Source: Pseudomonadota bacterium (GTDB lineage Bacteria; Pseudomonadota; Alphaproteobacteria; Rhizobiales; Hyphomicrobiaceae). From it: 41,759 nucleotides of DNA. This document shows positions 39,623-41,759 of the stretch, piece by piece; positions within the stretch are counted from its first letter, which is position 1, and each line of letters begins with the position of its first letter. The stretch lies in contig JAKALI010000001.1 of assembly GCA_021813195.1 (NCBI GenBank), forward strand, positions 1-41,759. The letters are read 5' to 3'. Below the pieces are notes generated by a model. It was not told the DNA's origin and ran no database searches. It saw only the letters and a program-made list of their open reading frames with translations. The translations under genes were made by a program, and so were the position numbers.

Positions 39623-40825
39623 ATGACCGACATCGGACCCGCAACGCCCGCTGGACTTGGCGGAATGGACGAGGGCTTCACGCCCAAGGCCATCAAGATG
39701 GCGCCAAAACTCGCGTATCGGAACCTGTTCCATGACCGCCTGAGCCTCGTCGTCACGTTGGTGGGCATCGTGTTCTCACTCATCCTCGTTGCCGTGCAGT
39801 GCGGGCTCTACTTGGGCTCGGAGAACAAGATCGCTACCGTCATCGATCGCACCCCGGCAGACCTCTGGGTGGTCCCCTTCGGCACAAAATCATTTGACGA
39901 TCCCTCGCTCCTGACGGGGCGGGAGCGCCACACCGTTCTTTCCACGCCCGGTGTCGAATCGGTCGAGGAAATGCTCGTCAGCTTTGCTGGCTGGCGCAAA
40001 CCCGAAGGTGGGAAAAAGGCCTTCATCCTCGTCGGGCTCGATAGCGCGCGCGGCGGCGTCAAACCGTGGAACATCATCGAAGGCAGCCTGGAAGCGCTCG
40101 GTGCACCCAATGCCGTCGCCGTCGACCGATCTTATCTGAAGGACCTTGGCATTTCGGGCCTCGGCGCACATGCAGAAATCAATCAGCAGCGCGTGCAGGT
40201 CGGCGCTTTGACAGAGGGTATCCGCTCGTTCACCACTCTGCCCTATGTCTTCACGTCTATCACAAACGCACGCCGCCTCGTTGATGCCGGCCGCGATCAG
40301 GCGACCTACCAGCTCGTCAAGATTGCCGATGGCGCGAATATCGAAACCGTACGCGCTGACATCGCAAAACGCCTGCCCGACACGGAGGTTCTGACGCATG
40401 CGGAGTTCCGCGACCGCAGCCTCAACTACTGGATGTTCAACACGGCTGCCGGCGCTGCGCTCATTGCCGGAGCCGTGCTTGGCGTGATCGTTGGAGTCGT
40501 TATTGTCGCGCAAACCCTCTATTCTTCGACCAAGGATCATTTGAACGAATTCGCGACACTGCGCGCGCTCGGTGCGTCTGCCAGCTACATCCATGCCGTC
40601 ATTCTGATCCAGGCCGTGCTGTCGGCAATCATTGGCTACATCATCGGCTTCACACTGACGATGCTCATCATCAACGCTACGCGCAATTCCACGCTCAATA
40701 TCGTGATGACCCCGCAACTTGCCTTCGCCCTGTTCCTGCTCACACTCGGCATGTGCGTGTTTGCTGCAATCTCGGCAATCTTCAAGGTGACCCGCATCGA
40801 CCCGGCCGGCGTGTTCAACCGCTAA
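39623..40825 (+). CDS. DevC/FtsX-like ABC transporter permease
   Basis: The product is 400 residues. One membrane helix near residues 42-63 (VVTLVGIVFSLILVAVQ) is followed by a periplasmic domain of about 200 residues and then three helices at about 275-300, 325-352 and 368-388. The last part ends in KVTRIDPAGVFNR, a typical FtsX/MacB-type permease terminus. Resemblance is closest to DevC, which works with a HlyD-like adaptor (DevB) and an ATPase (DevA). Neither partner is in the window: the next gene is convergent. ATG 39623 is likely, but an ATG at 39665 is also possible. Confidence 0.82.
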   Translation: MTDIGPATPAGLGGMDEGFTPKAIKMAPKLAYRNLFHDRLSLVVTLVGIVFSLILVAVQCGLYLGSENKIATVIDRTPADLWVVPFGTKSFDDPSLLTGRERHTVLSTPGVESVEEMLVSFAGWRKPEGGKKAFILVGLDSARGGVKPWNIIEGSLEALGAPNAVAVDRSYLKDLGISGLGAHAEINQQRVQVGALTEGIRSFTTLPYVFTSITNARRLVDAGRDQATYQLVKIADGANIETVRADIAKRLPDTEVLTHAEFRDRSLNYWMFNTAAGAALIAGAVLGVIVGVVIVAQTLYSSTKDHLNEFATLRALGASASYIHAVILIQAVLSAIIGYIIGFTLTMLIINATRNSTLNIVMTPQLAFALFLLTLGMCVFAAISAIFKVTRIDPAGVFNR

Positions 40826-40998
40826 CAGCTCAGCGCCAGGAGAGAGAGCGGCGATCCCCAGCATGAAAAGTCTGCCCGGCAAATTTGCGCCATCCGCCCG
40901 ACCGGGAGTTGGCCGTTGAGGCCAATGTTCCTAGCTGATGTGTATTTGCCATGCGTCGCATCGAACCCAGGCGCCTGCCCCGAGAAAGTCGCGGGGGT

Positions 40999-41759
40999 TC
41001 AGCGGTTCGTGAGCTTCAGTTCGATGCGGCGATTCTTCTGCAGCGAGGCCTCGTCGGTGCCCTGCTCGATTGGCCGATACTCGCCAAAACCGGCGGCGAC
41101 GAGCCGTTCGGGTGGCACACCGCGCGCGATCATGTGCTTGACGACGGACGCGGCGCGCGCCGTTGAGAGTTCCCAGTTGGACGGAAATTGCGCGCTCGCG
41201 ATGGGGCGAATGTCCGTGTGGCCATCGATTTGGACCACCCAGTCGACCTCCTTGGGGATCTGACGACCAAGATCGGCGATTGCCGTTGCGATCGGATCCA
41301 GTGCCGCAAGCCCTTCTGGGGTCAGTGAGGCCGAGCCCGAGGGAAACAGCACTTCACTTTCGAACACGAAACGATCGCCGACGACGCGGATATCCTTGCG
41401 GTCCTTCAACAAGTCGCGCAGCCGGCCAAAGAAGTCGGAGCGGTAGCGCTGCAATTCTTGAACCTGGCGGGCCAGCGCCGCATTGAGACGTTCCCCCAGA
41501 TCCTTGATCGTCTTATCGCTTTCGGCCGTCTTCTTCTCTGAGGCTTCGAGAGCCTCGTTCAACGCGCTGATTTGACGGCGCAGCGCCGCCAACTGTTGGT
41601 TGAGCAAATCGACCTTGGCCAGCGCCTCCGCGGAGACGGACTTCTGCTCATCGAGTTCTGCTGACAACGCACGGATCTGACCTTCGGCACTCTTGACATC
41701 TTCCTCCCCGGACAATGCCACACCTGACAGGCGTTCGTTCTCCAATTTCAATGTCGCGA
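40999..41759 (-). CDS. OmpA-domain coiled-coil envelope protein (C-terminal part)
   Basis: About 253 residues are visible; the frame runs off the right edge, so the N terminus, probably with a membrane anchor, is missing. Residues in the first half form a long coiled coil, with repeats such as LDEQKSVSAEALAKVDLLNQ and LNEALEASEKKTAESDKTI. The second half is an OmpA/MotB-type peptidoglycan-binding domain: FPSGSASLTPEGLAALD, VVQIDGHTDIRPI, NWELSTARAASVV and GFGEYRPIEQG, with NRRIELKLTNR at the end. The Asp and Arg that bind diaminopimelate in this domain are present. It likely connects the inner membrane to peptidoglycan; a flagellar MotB role is not supported. Confidence 0.88.
   Translation of the reverse strand, partial: ATLKLENERLSGVALSGEEDVKSAEGQIRALSAELDEQKSVSAEALAKVDLLNQQLAALRRQISALNEALEASEKKTAESDKTIKDLGERLNAALARQVQELQRYRSDFFGRLRDLLKDRKDIRVVGDRFVFESEVLFPSGSASLTPEGLAALDPIATAIADLGRQIPKEVDWVVQIDGHTDIRPIASAQFPSNWELSTARAASVVKHMIARGVPPERLVAAGFGEYRPIEQGTDEASLQKNRRIELKLTNR

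Noticed and set aside
39890..40882. Long minus-strand open frame opposite the DevC-like permease (330 codons)
   Set aside because: It is antisense to a clear permease gene, has no recognisable motif, and long antisense frames are expected at this GC content.

Overview
The window reads as chromosome of an alphaproteobacterium of the order Hyphomicrobiales (Rhizobiales). It is GC-rich and almost fully coding, and has no mobile elements, CRISPR array, rRNA or tRNA that I could see. The placement rests on several features: the division and cell-wall (dcw) cluster ending ftsQ-ftsA-ftsZ-lpxC-bamD-ligA; a CcrM-type GANTC adenine methyltransferase; a CtrA-like TTAA-N7-TTAA box; a 6S RNA just upstream of 5-formyl-THF cyclo-ligase; and a fabI / phosphatase / surface-antigen-like / pdxH neighbourhood. 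A lanmodulin gene adds a hint of a lanthanide-using methylotroph such as a Hyphomicrobium relative; that narrower placement is inference.

Layout. (1) 1-16370, plus strand: mraY (3' part)-murD-ftsW-murG-murC-murB-ddl-ftsQ-ftsA-ftsZ-lpxC-bamD-ligA, with many ATGA overlaps and a good intrinsic terminator after ligA. These genes make UDP-MurNAc-pentapeptide and lipid II, polymerise septal peptidoglycan and build the Z ring, followed by lipid A synthesis, outer-membrane protein assembly and DNA ligation. recN, often found between bamD and ligA in this order, is absent. (2) 16417-20743, minus strand: an exported FecR-domain protein, an EEP-family hydrolase, two c-type cytochromes and a PfkB-family kinase. 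(3) 20984-22239, plus: an orphan PstB-like ATPase behind an unusual leader (hairpin, strong Shine-Dalgarno, 12-codon ORF), overlapped by a small membrane protein. (4) 22275-24948, minus: yebC, a YmdB-type phosphoesterase, 5-formyl-THF cyclo-ligase and 6S RNA. (5) 25139-25595, plus: lanmodulin (lanM) with its own strong terminator, transcribed divergently from 6S RNA. (6) 25647-28459: a coiled-coil protein, gap, and an arsR-arsC pair. (7) 28486-33537: histidine phosphatase and fabI, a surface-antigen-like protein, pdxH, gltX and a membrane protein. (8) 33614-41759: nadE, a universal stress protein, an APC permease, ccrM, a secreted Ala/Pro-rich protein, a DevC-like permease and the C-terminal part of an OmpA-domain coiled-coil protein.

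The most notable item is lanM. Its four EF loops all carry Pro at position 2 and Asp at position 9 and are only 12-13 residues apart, which is the diagnostic architecture of lanmodulins, the selective lanthanide-binding proteins. It lies in the 6S RNA/gap neighbourhood where many relatives carry zapA and tkt, and it has a Trp in EF loop 1 and a Cys in EF loop 4. The second most notable item is the pstB leader.
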